From NCBI GenBank assembly GCA_903938485.1, contig CAJADF010000087.1:1-64000 (forward strand): 64,000 nt of DNA, read 5' to 3'. This DNA is from an uncultured Methylococcaceae bacterium (lineage in GTDB: Bacteria; Pseudomonadota; Gammaproteobacteria; Methylococcales; Methylomonadaceae). Position 1 is the first letter of the stretch, and each line of letters starts with the position of its first letter. A model generated the notes under the pieces. That model worked only from the letters and a program-made list of their open reading frames with translations, was not told the origin of the DNA and did not search any database. The position numbers were made by a program, and so were the translations under genes. Below, in pieces: positions 1 to 7,208 of this stretch.

Positions 1-132
1 GTCCGACGATACTTGCCCTGTATTATCGCGATCTTTGCTCCTTAGTCCGACGATACTTGCCCTGTATTATCGCGATCTTTGCTCCTTAGTCCGACGATAT
101 TTGTCCTGTATTATCGCGAACCTTGCCCCGTT
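1..132. repeat. Three tandem 44-bp repeats at the window edge
   Basis: Copies lie at 1-44, 45-88 and 89-132. The first two are identical; the third differs at several positions and is followed by decayed sequence. Each unit begins GTCCGACGATA and contains the self-complementary core ATCGCGAT. The copies are directly adjacent with no spacers, so this is a tandem repeat and not a CRISPR. The array may continue to the left of the window. Its role is unknown. Confidence 0.9.
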
Positions 133-356
133 GTACGAGGATCCTTACTCTCACCAATTGCGCGGGTGACGAACGCTTTTTGGGTTAATTAATTATTATT
201 ACTAGGTATTAATCGCAAACTAGTCTAGACTCTAAGTTGAGGCTGTGACCTTTTTAGAAGCGATCATAACCCAGTCTCAGTTTAAATGCCCTATTAGTCA
301 ACTGATTTTTAAAGTTATGCTCGGTTTTAAATCCTTTTCACTGATAGGAGTTTGCT
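133..356. other. Intergenic stretch before the FN3-like gene
   Basis: Together with the repeats, the first 356 bases hold no convincing gene. This part is AT-rich. It ends in a good ribosome binding site (AGGAG about six bases before the ATG at 357). I see no clear promoter or RNA gene. Confidence 0.5.
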
Positions 357-1001
357 ATGCAAGCAAAACTAGTAATTGCTTTTGATCAATTAAGTGAGCC
401 AGACTTTTTGGCTAAATCCGGCACTATCGTGTCATCTGTTACGTCTAATATTAATTATCCACAGCCGTGGTTACCACAGGTTCCTTCTTTAATGACGTTT
501 ACCGCCGCTCAAGCGGATTACGAAGTGGCTTATCATGAGTCTTTAAGTAAGGACATTGCTAAAGTGGCTTTAAGGCAAGCGCGTCGTTTAAATTTAACCA
601 ATATGCTGAAACAATTGGCGGGTTATTTTGAGTTATTAGCGCAGGGTAATGTCGTTAAGTTAGAAACGACGGGTTATGATTTACGTCGTGATCCAAGTCG
701 GACTAGTGGGGTTGATCCTCTGCCCGCACCTGCTGATTTTCAGGTTACACGAGGTGCATTAACCGGTACTTTGGTTATTAAAGTGACTCGATTAGAGGGT
801 GCCGGTAGTTATGAGGTTCAACTAACAGAATTAGAGCCATTGCTTGAGGCTAATTGGAAATATGTTATGACATCTACGGCTGCAACCCATATACACTTGG
901 ATCATTTAGTATCCAAACATACGTATTGGGTGCGAGTCAGAGGTATTGGCACTAATGGTGTAGGCGTTTGGACTGAGCCACTGAGCATTGTCGTTTTGTA
1001 A
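357..1001 (+). CDS. Small fibronectin type III domain-like protein, function unknown
   Basis: The protein has 214 residues and no signal peptide or membrane segment. Residues 1-110 look helical, including a basic KVALRQARRLN stretch, and residues 120-214 look like one fibronectin type III beta-sandwich, ending in the typical pattern Y-W-V-R-V-R-G followed by G-V-G-V-W-T. Small proteins with a helical N-terminal half and a single FN3 domain recur in Bacteroidetes and some gammaproteobacteria without a known role. The start is supported by AGGAG six bases upstream. The gene stands alone between the tandem repeats and a strong terminator. The FN3 call rests on pattern recognition only. Confidence 0.7.
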   Translation: MQAKLVIAFDQLSEPDFLAKSGTIVSSVTSNINYPQPWLPQVPSLMTFTAAQADYEVAYHESLSKDIAKVALRQARRLNLTNMLKQLAGYFELLAQGNVVKLETTGYDLRRDPSRTSGVDPLPAPADFQVTRGALTGTLVIKVTRLEGAGSYEVQLTELEPLLEANWKYVMTSTAATHIHLDHLVSKHTYWVRVRGIGTNGVGVWTEPLSIVVL

Positions 1002-1023
1002 ACAGCGTTTTATTAAGGTATTT

Positions 1024-1057
1024 AAAAAGCCAAATGTTTGCTCATTTGGCTTTTTTT
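1024..1057 (+). terminator. Rho-independent terminator after the FN3-like gene
   Basis: The stem AAAAAGCCAAATG / CATTTGGCTTTTT encloses a six-base loop and runs into T residues. It lies about 20 bases after the stop codon at 1001. The A-tract on the other arm would also let it work on the minus strand. Confidence 0.9.
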
Positions 1058-1233
1058 ATGTACATCAAGCCGTTATTTTTAAGCTTTTTTGGCTAATCCA
1101 GTGCAATTATTACTGTCATTGTTTAATATCAGCTAGAATTAATCCTTAAATCAAGTCTGTTTATTATGGCGTGCTTAAGCTTTAAATAGGTCATCTAAGG
1201 ATTTGTAAGTTACTCTTTTATAGCAAGTGAATT

Positions 1234-1902
1234 ATGATCAAAAACCAACTCAATGAGATTCTGGCTCAAATCTCTCAAGCTGAAAAGCGTTATGCCCGCT
1301 TACCGAGAGAGGTTTTATTACTGGCAGTGAGTAAAACGAAACCAGCACAAGCGATTGCAGAGGCTTATCAAGCAGGGCAACGGCATTTTGGCGAGAATTA
1401 TTGCCAAGAAGCCCTCAGTAAACAAAAAGAGTTAGGCGCATACGACATTACCTGGCATTTTATTGGGCCTATTCAATCCAATAAAACCAAGTTAATCGCT
1501 AACCACTTTTCTTGGGTGCATAGTGTCGATAGTTTTAAAATTGCTAAACGCTTAAGTGATCAACGCGCTAGCATTTTGCCTCCTTTAAATATTTGTTTAC
1601 AAGTTAATATCAGCGGTGAGCACACTAAATCAGGTATTAAATTAGCAGAATTGGCTGAGCTGAGTCAGTCAATAGCTAGCTTACCCAATATAATTTTACG
1701 CGGTGTGATGGCAGTGCCAGAGCCAGAGTTAGATTTTGAAAAACAACGCCAGCCTTTTAGAATTTTGCATCAAGCCGTTGCAGAATTAAACAATTCAGCA
1801 CTCGATACTTATTCTTTTGGGATGAGTGCTGATTTAGATGCGGCAATAGCCGAAGGTGCAACTATTGTGCGTATTGGCTCGGCTTTATTTGGATCTCGAT
1901 AG
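1234..1902 (+). CDS. YggS/PLPBP family pyridoxal phosphate homeostasis protein
   Basis: This 222-residue protein belongs to the YggS/PROSC (PLPBP) family, cytoplasmic PLP-binding single-domain TIM barrels that buffer vitamin B6 and affect amino-acid metabolism; they have no proven enzymatic activity. The PLP lysine is in LLAVSKTKP (Lys34, aligning with Lys36 of E. coli YggS). Other family motifs are HFGENY, WHFIGPIQSNK, the LQVNIS strand and the phosphate-binding end F-G-M-S-A-D-L plus V-R-I-G-S-A-L-F-G. Length is normal for the family. It is monocistronic here; the frequent neighbours proC and pilT are absent. Confidence 0.95.
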   Translation: MIKNQLNEILAQISQAEKRYARLPREVLLLAVSKTKPAQAIAEAYQAGQRHFGENYCQEALSKQKELGAYDITWHFIGPIQSNKTKLIANHFSWVHSVDSFKIAKRLSDQRASILPPLNICLQVNISGEHTKSGIKLAELAELSQSIASLPNIILRGVMAVPEPELDFEKQRQPFRILHQAVAELNNSALDTYSFGMSADLDAAIAEGATIVRIGSALFGSR

Positions 1903-1916
1903 TAAATGTATTCGCC

Positions 1917-2291
1917 TTAATGCACTATTTTAAGGCCATTCATCGGTAAATCACCTTCATGAAGTTGTTTGGCGTAATCGGGAATAAGTTGTTTCATATT
2001 TCTAATATAAGCACCATCCCATATTTCTTTCAGTTTATCCCGCGCTAATTCGTTAATATGCGTTTCCCCAGTGGCTGTAATTAACACCATTGCAGTATCT
2101 TCAGTACCGGTAATATCATTTTTGTGTGTGGTAATGGCGTAGAGGTAATCATCTTTATCTTCACTTAAAGTCTCAACTAATTCAGGCAGAATTTCTTCGA
2201 ACTCATATTCATATAAGAGTTGCTCCATGGGACCGTCATTGAGCAAGGTATTTTCTAAGGCTTTTTTGATGTCTGTTAACGGTGTTTTCAT
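1917..2291 (-). CDS. Hypothetical protein, 124 residues
   Basis: I do not recognise this protein. It is acidic, with a central segment of alternating hydrophobic residues (DDYLYAITTH then TAMVLITATG) that could form a beta-hairpin, flanked by helices. There is no signal peptide, membrane segment or cysteine motif. Its stop lies only 15 bases from the yggS-like stop, so the two genes are convergent. The reading frame is clean, with codon use like its neighbours, and no ORF on the other strand competes, which supports a real gene. Confidence 0.7.
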   Translation of the reverse strand: MKTPLTDIKKALENTLLNDGPMEQLLYEYEFEEILPELVETLSEDKDDYLYAITTHKNDITGTEDTAMVLITATGETHINELARDKLKEIWDGAYIRNMKQLIPDYAKQLHEGDLPMNGLKIVH

Positions 2292-2450
2292 GGATTTAGT
2301 TTATTAAAGTAAAAAAAGTCGTTATTAGTTCTAGAGTACTTACCTAACTGATAGCGCTTATTAATAGGCGTATTTTAGAATTTTAGCATGTACTCAGTAC
2401 AAAACAGTCAATAAATCGCATAGTTATCTAGATGTGTTTTTAAATAGTCT

Positions 2451-2480
2451 TTGACAAAATCAGACTCGGAGTCATATTAT
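2451..2480 (+). promoter_or_regulatory. Sigma-70-like promoter with palindromic spacer
   Basis: A consensus -35 TTGACA (2451-2456) and a -10 TATTAT (2475-2480) are separated by 18 bases. The spacer contains the inverted repeat GACTC-G-GAGTC (2463-2473), which could be an operator. The pair lies about 80 bases before the start codon at 2559. Promoter elements were read directly; regulation through the palindrome is inference. Confidence 0.6.
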
Positions 2481-2558
2481 TCGCGGACGCATAGGCTTTT
2501 AAAATCAAAATAATAACCCCATGCGGTACTTATTCAACCATAACTGAGGAGCGTTGAC

Positions 2559-2834
2559 ATGCCAAAATATATTATAGAAAGAGAAATTCCAGGTGCAGGA
2601 GCTTTAACGGCTAAAGATTTACAAGGTATATCGCAAAAATCATGCGGCATTCTGTCTGAGATGGGCCCTAAAATTCAATGGGTAGAAAGTTATGTAACCG
2701 ACAATAAAGTGTATTGTGTTTATATCGCACCTGATGAAGCGACTGTTAGAGCGCATGCAGAACAAGGTGGCTTCCCCGCTAATTCTGTGGCTGAAATTAA
2801 AACGATGATTGATCCAACCACGGCAGAAGCGTAA
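2559..2834 (+). CDS. DUF4242 (nickel-binding-like) small protein
   Basis: This 91-residue protein matches DUF4242, small ferredoxin-fold proteins of the SCO4226 type, one of which binds nickel. The N-terminal MPKYIIERE-x-PG start, the central WVESYVTDNKVYCVYIAPDE block and the AEQGGFPANSVAEI segment are the family pattern. The start has GAGGAG upstream and the sigma-70-like promoter at 2451-2480. It is nine bases from the TM2 protein gene, so the two probably share a transcript. Metal binding in this member is inferred from the family. Confidence 0.8.
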   Translation: MPKYIIEREIPGAGALTAKDLQGISQKSCGILSEMGPKIQWVESYVTDNKVYCVYIAPDEATVRAHAEQGGFPANSVAEIKTMIDPTTAEA

Positions 2835-2843
2835 AGGAACAAA

Positions 2844-3263
2844 ATGATTGGATCTATTGAAAGTTACGATATAGAAAGCCAAATCGGCCTGATAAAAACG
2901 GCAGAAGACGTTTCTTATTCGTTTCATATTAATGACTGGTTGCCCCAAGTGGCTCCAGATGCGGGTGATGAAGTAGATTTTGAGCTTGATGAATCGGGTG
3001 TGACAAGAACTATTAATTTATTAGGTGTAGTGCTTGCAACGCCTAAGGCGGTAAAGTCTAAGTATATTGCCGGTGCCTTAGCCTTATTTTTGGGCTTTTT
3101 AGGTGCACATCGGTTTTATTTAGGTTTTTATAAGTTGGGCCTAGCCCAAATTGCTGTAACTGCCGCTACTGTGGGTTACGGTGCGCTTTGGGGATTTATT
3201 GAAGCGGTATTGATCTTGTCTGGAAACTTGAATAAAGATGCGAAAGGTCGACCTTTAAAATAG
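2844..3263 (+). CDS. TM2-domain membrane protein with cold-shock-like N-terminus
   Basis: Residues 1-60 resemble a variant cold-shock/OB fold (a G-S-I-E-S-Y-D start, then G-L-I-K-T, then GDEVDFELDESG). Residues 72-130 form a TM2 domain: two hydrophobic helices around the hallmark FLGAHRFYLGFYKLGLAQ. The total length is 139 residues. TM2 proteins are small inner-membrane proteins of mostly unknown role. Pairing with a soluble OB-like head suggests a membrane-tethered nucleic-acid or ligand binder, which is inference. AAAGGAAC precedes the ATG. Confidence 0.8.
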   Translation: MIGSIESYDIESQIGLIKTAEDVSYSFHINDWLPQVAPDAGDEVDFELDESGVTRTINLLGVVLATPKAVKSKYIAGALALFLGFLGAHRFYLGFYKLGLAQIAVTAATVGYGALWGFIEAVLILSGNLNKDAKGRPLK

Positions 3264-3293
3264 GGTGGGTTAAACGCATTTCTTTCGGACATA

Positions 3294-3328
3294 AAAAAAG
3301 CTCTTGTCTTTTGGCAAGAGCTTTTTTA
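3294..3328. terminator. Bidirectional terminator between the TM2 gene and the cold-shock gene
   Basis: The stem AAAAAAGCTCTTG / CAAGAGCTTTTTT has an eight-base loop and A/T tracts on both sides. It lies between two convergent genes (stops at 3263 and 3347) and can end transcripts from both. Confidence 0.9.
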
Positions 3329-3346
3329 TTAAATCTGTTTTAATTG

Positions 3347-3550
3347 TTATTTTGGATAAACATTAACAGCAGTTAAGCCTTTTGGTCCAGATTCGATGTC
3401 AAAAGTCACGGTTTGGCCTTCAGTCAAAGTTTTGAAGCCTTCTCCTTGAATTACAGAGTGGTGAACGAATACGTCTTCGCCGCCATCAGCCGGTGCGATA
3501 AAACCAAAACCTTTAGTGTTGTTGAACCACTTTACAGTGCCTGTTGCCAT
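3347..3550 (-). CDS. Cold-shock protein, CspA family
   Basis: This 67-residue single cold-shock domain is an RNA/ssDNA-binding OB fold acting as an RNA chaperone. RNP1 KGFGFI is at residues 13-18 and RNP2 VFVHHS at residues 27-32, with W8 and the surrounding aromatics present. A strong ribosome binding site (AGGAG) lies before the ATG. About 130 bases upstream hold no gene and may form a leader, as is usual for csp mRNAs. Whether this copy is cold-induced or constitutive cannot be told from sequence. Confidence 0.97.
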   Translation of the reverse strand: MATGTVKWFNNTKGFGFIAPADGGEDVFVHHSVIQGEGFKTLTEGQTVTFDIESGPKGLTAVNVYPK

Positions 3551-3680
3551 TTTAAAAAACTCCTAAAAAAAATACTTACGGTTAACACAGAACTACAAAA
3601 TTGATAACCGGGACATCCTCTCGTTCAATATCTATACTCTGCAGATGCAAATTGTACTGCTATTTTGCTTTCGACGCTAT

Positions 3681-4091
3681 TTATTGAAAGGTTTTATACA
3701 TTCCATCCAGCACTAAAGAGTTAGGACTCACCATACCAATCACTTGATTATTCTCAATTACCGGGGCTCTTACTAGATTATAATTGGCAAAAAGTCGTGA
3801 GCAATAACGGATATCCATGTCGGGATGTACGCTAATAACTGGCTTATTCATAATCTCGTATACATTAACTCGATCAGGTGCGCGATCTCTGGCCAAGACA
3901 TGTCTAGCGATATCTCCTGAAGTTACCATGCCGTATTCGTCGTTTTCATTGCGTTTATTGACAATTAATACGGCTGTTTTTAGTGACTTCATTTTCTTTA
4001 AAGCATCCGCAACCGTGGCGATGCCATCAATGGTACCAAAGTCCGTTTTCATCACATCCTTAACGCGGATGGGGGTGTTATTAACGATCAT
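3681..4091 (-). CDS. CBS-pair protein
   Basis: The 136 residues form a Bateman module: CBS1 about residues 8-70 (starting RVKDVMKTDFGTI) and CBS2 about residues 75-132 (YEIMNKPVISVHPDMDI through NNQVIGMVSPNSLV). Such modules bind adenine nucleotides or related ligands and regulate partner proteins. It is the last gene of the DUF1538 operon and overlaps the PII-like gene by four bases (ATGA-type junction), implying translational coupling. A role as an energy sensor for the membrane proteins upstream is inference. Confidence 0.88.
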   Translation of the reverse strand: MIVNNTPIRVKDVMKTDFGTIDGIATVADALKKMKSLKTAVLIVNKRNENDEYGMVTSGDIARHVLARDRAPDRVNVYEIMNKPVISVHPDMDIRYCSRLFANYNLVRAPVIENNQVIGMVSPNSLVLDGMYKTFQ

Positions 4092-4438
4092 AATTTGTCC
4101 TCGATCTCGTGGGTTAGTTCTTCTACTTGGCGCATCACACCGATGGCATCTTCGACATCAATTTGAAAGGCGATTCCTGTACCGGGTTGGTTATCAAATT
4201 GCGCTACTTTGGCAATTTTTTCTAAAATATGTCGACTGAGATGCTCTTCAACTAAGAACATTAAAACATCTCGTGGTGATTCTAAGGTTAATCCAAAGAA
4301 GGTCTTTGATTGATTTAAGCCTTCACCTCGAGCATGGTTGATTACCGTTGCGCCTTTTGCGCCGCTTTCGCGAGCTGCATCTAATACCATATCGGTTTTA
4401 TCATCTTCTACAAAGGCAATAATTAATTTGAAATGCAT
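4088..4438 (-). CDS. PII-like signalling protein of a DUF1538 operon
   Basis: The protein has 116 residues from the ATG at 4438, chosen because GAGGAAAA lies just upstream and the PII fold starts at HFKLIIAFVEDDKTD; an in-frame start at 4483 would run into the previous gene. The beta-alpha-beta pattern KLIIAFVEDDKTDMVLDAA, then GATVINHARGEG, fits the PII superfamily. There is no uridylylatable T-loop tyrosine and no classic glnB motif, so it is not a canonical nitrogen PII. Its place between two membrane genes and a CBS gene suggests it controls that membrane protein through ligand binding (inference). Confidence 0.85.
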   Translation of the reverse strand: MHFKLIIAFVEDDKTDMVLDAARESGAKGATVINHARGEGLNQSKTFFGLTLESPRDVLMFLVEEHLSRHILEKIAKVAQFDNQPGTGIAFQIDVEDAIGVMRQVEELTHEIEDKL

Positions 4439-4446
4439 GGTTTTCC

Positions 4447-5226
4447 TCAGGGTTTTGATGAAAGAGAGCGCTTGTTTAGCCATTGCGCTATTTGTGCGTA
4501 ACTTAAAACAGCAATAATAGGATATAAACTGGCTAAGGCAAGTAAGCCAAAGCCATCTGATAAAGGATCGCGGCCCGGAATAGTTTGCGCTAAACCAACA
4601 CCTAGCGCAGTCACTAAAGGTACGGTGACCATGGTGGTGGTGACGGAACCAGAGTCAAAAGCGATGCCTAAAATGGATTTAGGGGTAAATAGGGTTTGTA
4701 GCGTGGCAATACTAAAGCCTGCGATAATGTAAAAATACAGCTCCGTTCCCGTTACAATCCTAAATGTTCCTAAGGCTAACCCAAACCCAAGCCCTATACC
4801 CACTGCAATTCTTAAACCCCAAGCTCGAATCGTTCCGCCTGATATTTGTTCTGCTTTAGTAGCGATGGCCAGTAAGGAGGGTTCGGCTAAAGCGACAGCA
4901 AATCCTAAACTAGCTGCGAACACATAAACCCAGCTGTAAGTCTGCCATGTTGTGGCTTTATCTAAGGGATTAATGCCTAAAAACTCAGCCGTAGTCAGTT
5001 GAATGGCCATTAGTTTTCCAATGGGGAATAAAGCTAAGTCTAGGCCTTCAAGAAAGATGGTGACGCCGAGTAAAACAAAGATAAAACCAGCAAGGATTTT
5101 TTGTGGGTTATTAATAGGTTTACGAATAACCAATAATTGAAAACCTATCAGCACGACAAAAATCGGCATTAAGTCCCGAGTGGTTTCTAAGAGTCTAATA
5201 AAAAATTGTGCGAACCAATCTGTCAT
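4447..5226 (-). CDS. DUF1538 membrane protein (second copy)
   Basis: This 259-residue, very hydrophobic protein has about seven predicted membrane helices. The DUF1538 hallmark lies near residues 190-240: D-S-G-S-V-T-T-T-M, then VPLVTALGVGLA, then a conserved G-R-D-P-x-S-D-G-F-G loop. The same block recurs in the gene just upstream, so the two look like halves of the duplicated long DUF1538 proteins of other bacteria. The start overlaps the first copy's stop by four bases. The function is unknown; an ion or small-solute transporter is a reasonable guess. Confidence 0.88.
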   Translation of the reverse strand: MTDWFAQFFIRLLETTRDLMPIFVVLIGFQLLVIRKPINNPQKILAGFIFVLLGVTIFLEGLDLALFPIGKLMAIQLTTAEFLGINPLDKATTWQTYSWVYVFAASLGFAVALAEPSLLAIATKAEQISGGTIRAWGLRIAVGIGLGFGLALGTFRIVTGTELYFYIIAGFSIATLQTLFTPKSILGIAFDSGSVTTTMVTVPLVTALGVGLAQTIPGRDPLSDGFGLLALASLYPIIAVLSYAQIAQWLNKRSLSSKP

Positions 5227-5951
5227 AAGATGATGCCATACAGCATGACAAAAATGATGGGTGTTAAGGAAGCAAAAACAACCAAGCCAAAACCATCGGT
5301 CATCGGGTTTCGACCTCTAATGGCCGTCGCTAAACCTACACCAAGCGCAGTAACTAAGGGTACTGTCAGTGTTGAGGTGGCAACACAACCTGAATCATAA
5401 GCAATAGCCCGAATTTCTGTGGGCGCAAAGGGTGTCATTAAAGCGATTAAAACGTAGGCATAAAACACAGGATAATAGGCGGGCCAGCCGCGGATAATTC
5501 TTAAAACGCCAATTAAAATGGCAAAGCCAATAGATACCGCAACAGTGATACGAAACCCCAGTGCGTAATTATTTTTACTGGATATTGAGTCGATAATGGT
5601 GGTTTTTTGGGCGGCGAGTTCTGCCGCCTGTTCCGCAAGGGAGATTAAAGCGGGTTCGGCAACTGCAGCGCCAAAGCCCAAACAAAAAGCAAAAGTGAGT
5701 AGCCAGAATAAACTGCCTTTTCGGGCAAATGCATAGGCCATTGATTCACCCAGCGGAAAAAGACTGAGTTCTAGACCTTGGATAAATAAAGTGAGACCGA
5801 TCAAAACAAATAAGATGCCGAGTATAAAATGCCCCACATCGGGTATTGATTGTCTAATTATGAGTACTTGAAAAATAATCACCACGGCTAGGATAGGTGA
5901 TAGATCAAAGAAACTGTTAATTAATTGATTGATAAAGCGCTTTTTAAACAT
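5223..5951 (-). CDS. DUF1538 membrane protein (first copy)
   Basis: This 242-residue paralogue of the next gene carries D-S-G-C-V-A-T-S-T, VPLVTALGVGLA and G-R-N-P-M-T-D-G-F-G near residues 185-230, with hydrophobic helices throughout and an acidic AVAEPAL segment near residue 100 that is also present in the second copy (ALAEPSL). It opens the four-gene operon DUF1538-DUF1538-PII-CBS. The two DUF1538 proteins probably pair in the membrane, each supplying one inverted or direct repeat (inference). No substrate can be read from the sequence. Confidence 0.88.
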   Translation of the reverse strand: MFKKRFINQLINSFFDLSPILAVVIIFQVLIIRQSIPDVGHFILGILFVLIGLTLFIQGLELSLFPLGESMAYAFARKGSLFWLLTFAFCLGFGAAVAEPALISLAEQAAELAAQKTTIIDSISSKNNYALGFRITVAVSIGFAILIGVLRIIRGWPAYYPVFYAYVLIALMTPFAPTEIRAIAYDSGCVATSTLTVPLVTALGVGLATAIRGRNPMTDGFGLVVFASLTPIIFVMLYGIIL

Positions 5952-6250
5952 TAATCGTCCAATTTCTAAGTGCTTATAGATTGTATATTAAACTAAGGGG
6001 GATATGCTACTAAGTCGGGGCATGATACGACAATATATCGCCTGTTATTTGGATTTATATCACTAAAAAAGAATTACATATCTTTTTATATCACTTTATT
6101 TGGTTAATTTATTCATTTAAGCTACACACCAATGTTGAGATTATGACTGCGTAGTAGCGATGAATTATGCGGTTTTTGAATCGTCATCGGTTTAACTTTT
6201 AATAAAGGATTATTTTAAGTGTCGTCTCCTACCTTCATGGATGTTTCTAT
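5952..6250. other. Divergent intergenic region, AT-rich
   Basis: Between the DUF1538 operon and the EAL-like gene there are about 345 bases without an assigned gene. The only structured elements are the terminator at 6251-6276 and a possible 21-codon ORF (GTG at 6219, stop at 6282-6284) that reads through it. Promoters for both directions must lie here, but no strong consensus stands out. Confidence 0.5.
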
Positions 6251-6276
6251 AGCGGACTTTATGTCCGCTTTTTTTT
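6251..6276 (+). terminator. Terminator-like hairpin just before the EAL-like gene
   Basis: The stem AGCGGAC / GTCCGCT encloses the loop TTTAT and is followed by eight T residues. It lies only 20 bases before the start codon at 6297 with no full gene upstream on this strand. It may therefore end a short leader or small RNA, or act as an attenuator for the downstream gene. Confidence 0.75.
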
Positions 6277-6296
6277 GTCAGTGAGGCTTGTTATTT

Positions 6297-7181
6297 ATGC
6301 CATTGCAATATTTAGTTGAATATTTTAATGATCGATTAGGCAGTGAGCATCGATCTAGTGTAAGACCTTTTATCCTTGAGGATGGAAAAGTCAGTGGGAT
6401 TTTTGGACCTGTCCGCGTTGATAGTGAACTTAAGTCTTTCAGAAAGACGTTATCGCCAAGTGACATTATTGGACACGTTGCGCAGCTGAATGTGCGTAGT
6501 GATCACGAGCAACCGTCTTATGTTAATGAAATTGAACCTTTAGTATCCCATGTGAATCCAGTTGAGAATGCCGAGTCGATTATTAGTTTCGATCGATTAT
6601 CTCGCACCGTGCATATGTTAAATTATCTAACGATAGTTCATTTGGAAGGTGTGTTATTTTTAGATGTTGATCCCAGACATATCTTAGGCGTTAAGCAAGA
6701 TCATGGTGCTTATTTTGAAGAAGTGATTACGCAGTGTGGCTTAGAAACAAAAAATGTGGCCATCGTTTTAACCCTTAATAGTCAATATGCGCCGTATTAT
6801 AAGGATCTTATTGAAGGCTTAGGGAATTACAAGGCGCGAGGTTATCAAATAGCACTTAAATTTGATTATATTGTGAGAGACGTTAAAACGTTTAAATTAA
6901 TCGAGCAAGTCGCACCTCAATTTGTGATTCAATCCGCTAAAAATATTTTAAATAAGACTCATAGTGATGAGTTATTTGAGCAGTTAAGTCAGTTTAATGC
7001 CAAGATAGCTTCATTGGGGGCTAAAAGTATCTTAGAAGCGATTGAAGAGAAAAAATTCGACGCCTTAGCAAGGAACTCCGGGTTTGATTGGGTTGAAGGT
7101 GATTATTATAATCAAACCGTGTCTGATCATTTTGGGTATGTAAATACGAGTTCATATGAGGTCAGTGCTAGTCATTATTAA
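6297..7181 (+). CDS. Degenerate EAL-domain protein
   Basis: From the ATG at 6297 (GTGAGG ten bases upstream; the in-frame TTG at 6288 is too close to that site) the protein has 294 residues. Residues 85-280 resemble an EAL phosphodiesterase barrel: the helix S-F-D-R-L-S-R-T-V-H-M-L, the strand GVLFLDVDPRHI, YFEEVITQCGLETKNVAIVLT, and a later GYQIALKFDYIVRD block. The catalytic E-x-L signature and the metal-binding acidic residues are not visible, so it probably lacks c-di-GMP hydrolysis and may bind the nucleotide or a partner. Residues 1-80 match nothing I know. It precedes ald by 27 bases. Confidence 0.75.
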   Translation: MPLQYLVEYFNDRLGSEHRSSVRPFILEDGKVSGIFGPVRVDSELKSFRKTLSPSDIIGHVAQLNVRSDHEQPSYVNEIEPLVSHVNPVENAESIISFDRLSRTVHMLNYLTIVHLEGVLFLDVDPRHILGVKQDHGAYFEEVITQCGLETKNVAIVLTLNSQYAPYYKDLIEGLGNYKARGYQIALKFDYIVRDVKTFKLIEQVAPQFVIQSAKNILNKTHSDELFEQLSQFNAKIASLGAKSILEAIEEKKFDALARNSGFDWVEGDYYNQTVSDHFGYVNTSSYEVSASHY

Positions 7182-7208
7182 GTTTTTTATTCAACAGAAG
7201 GGTTACAA

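Noticed and set aside
1-132. CRISPR array
   Set aside because: The repeats are directly adjacent with no spacers and the third copy is decayed; no cas gene is nearby.
2640-2948. 102-residue minus-strand ORF
   Set aside because: Antisense to the DUF4242 gene and the start of the TM2 gene, both with good starts; no family resemblance.
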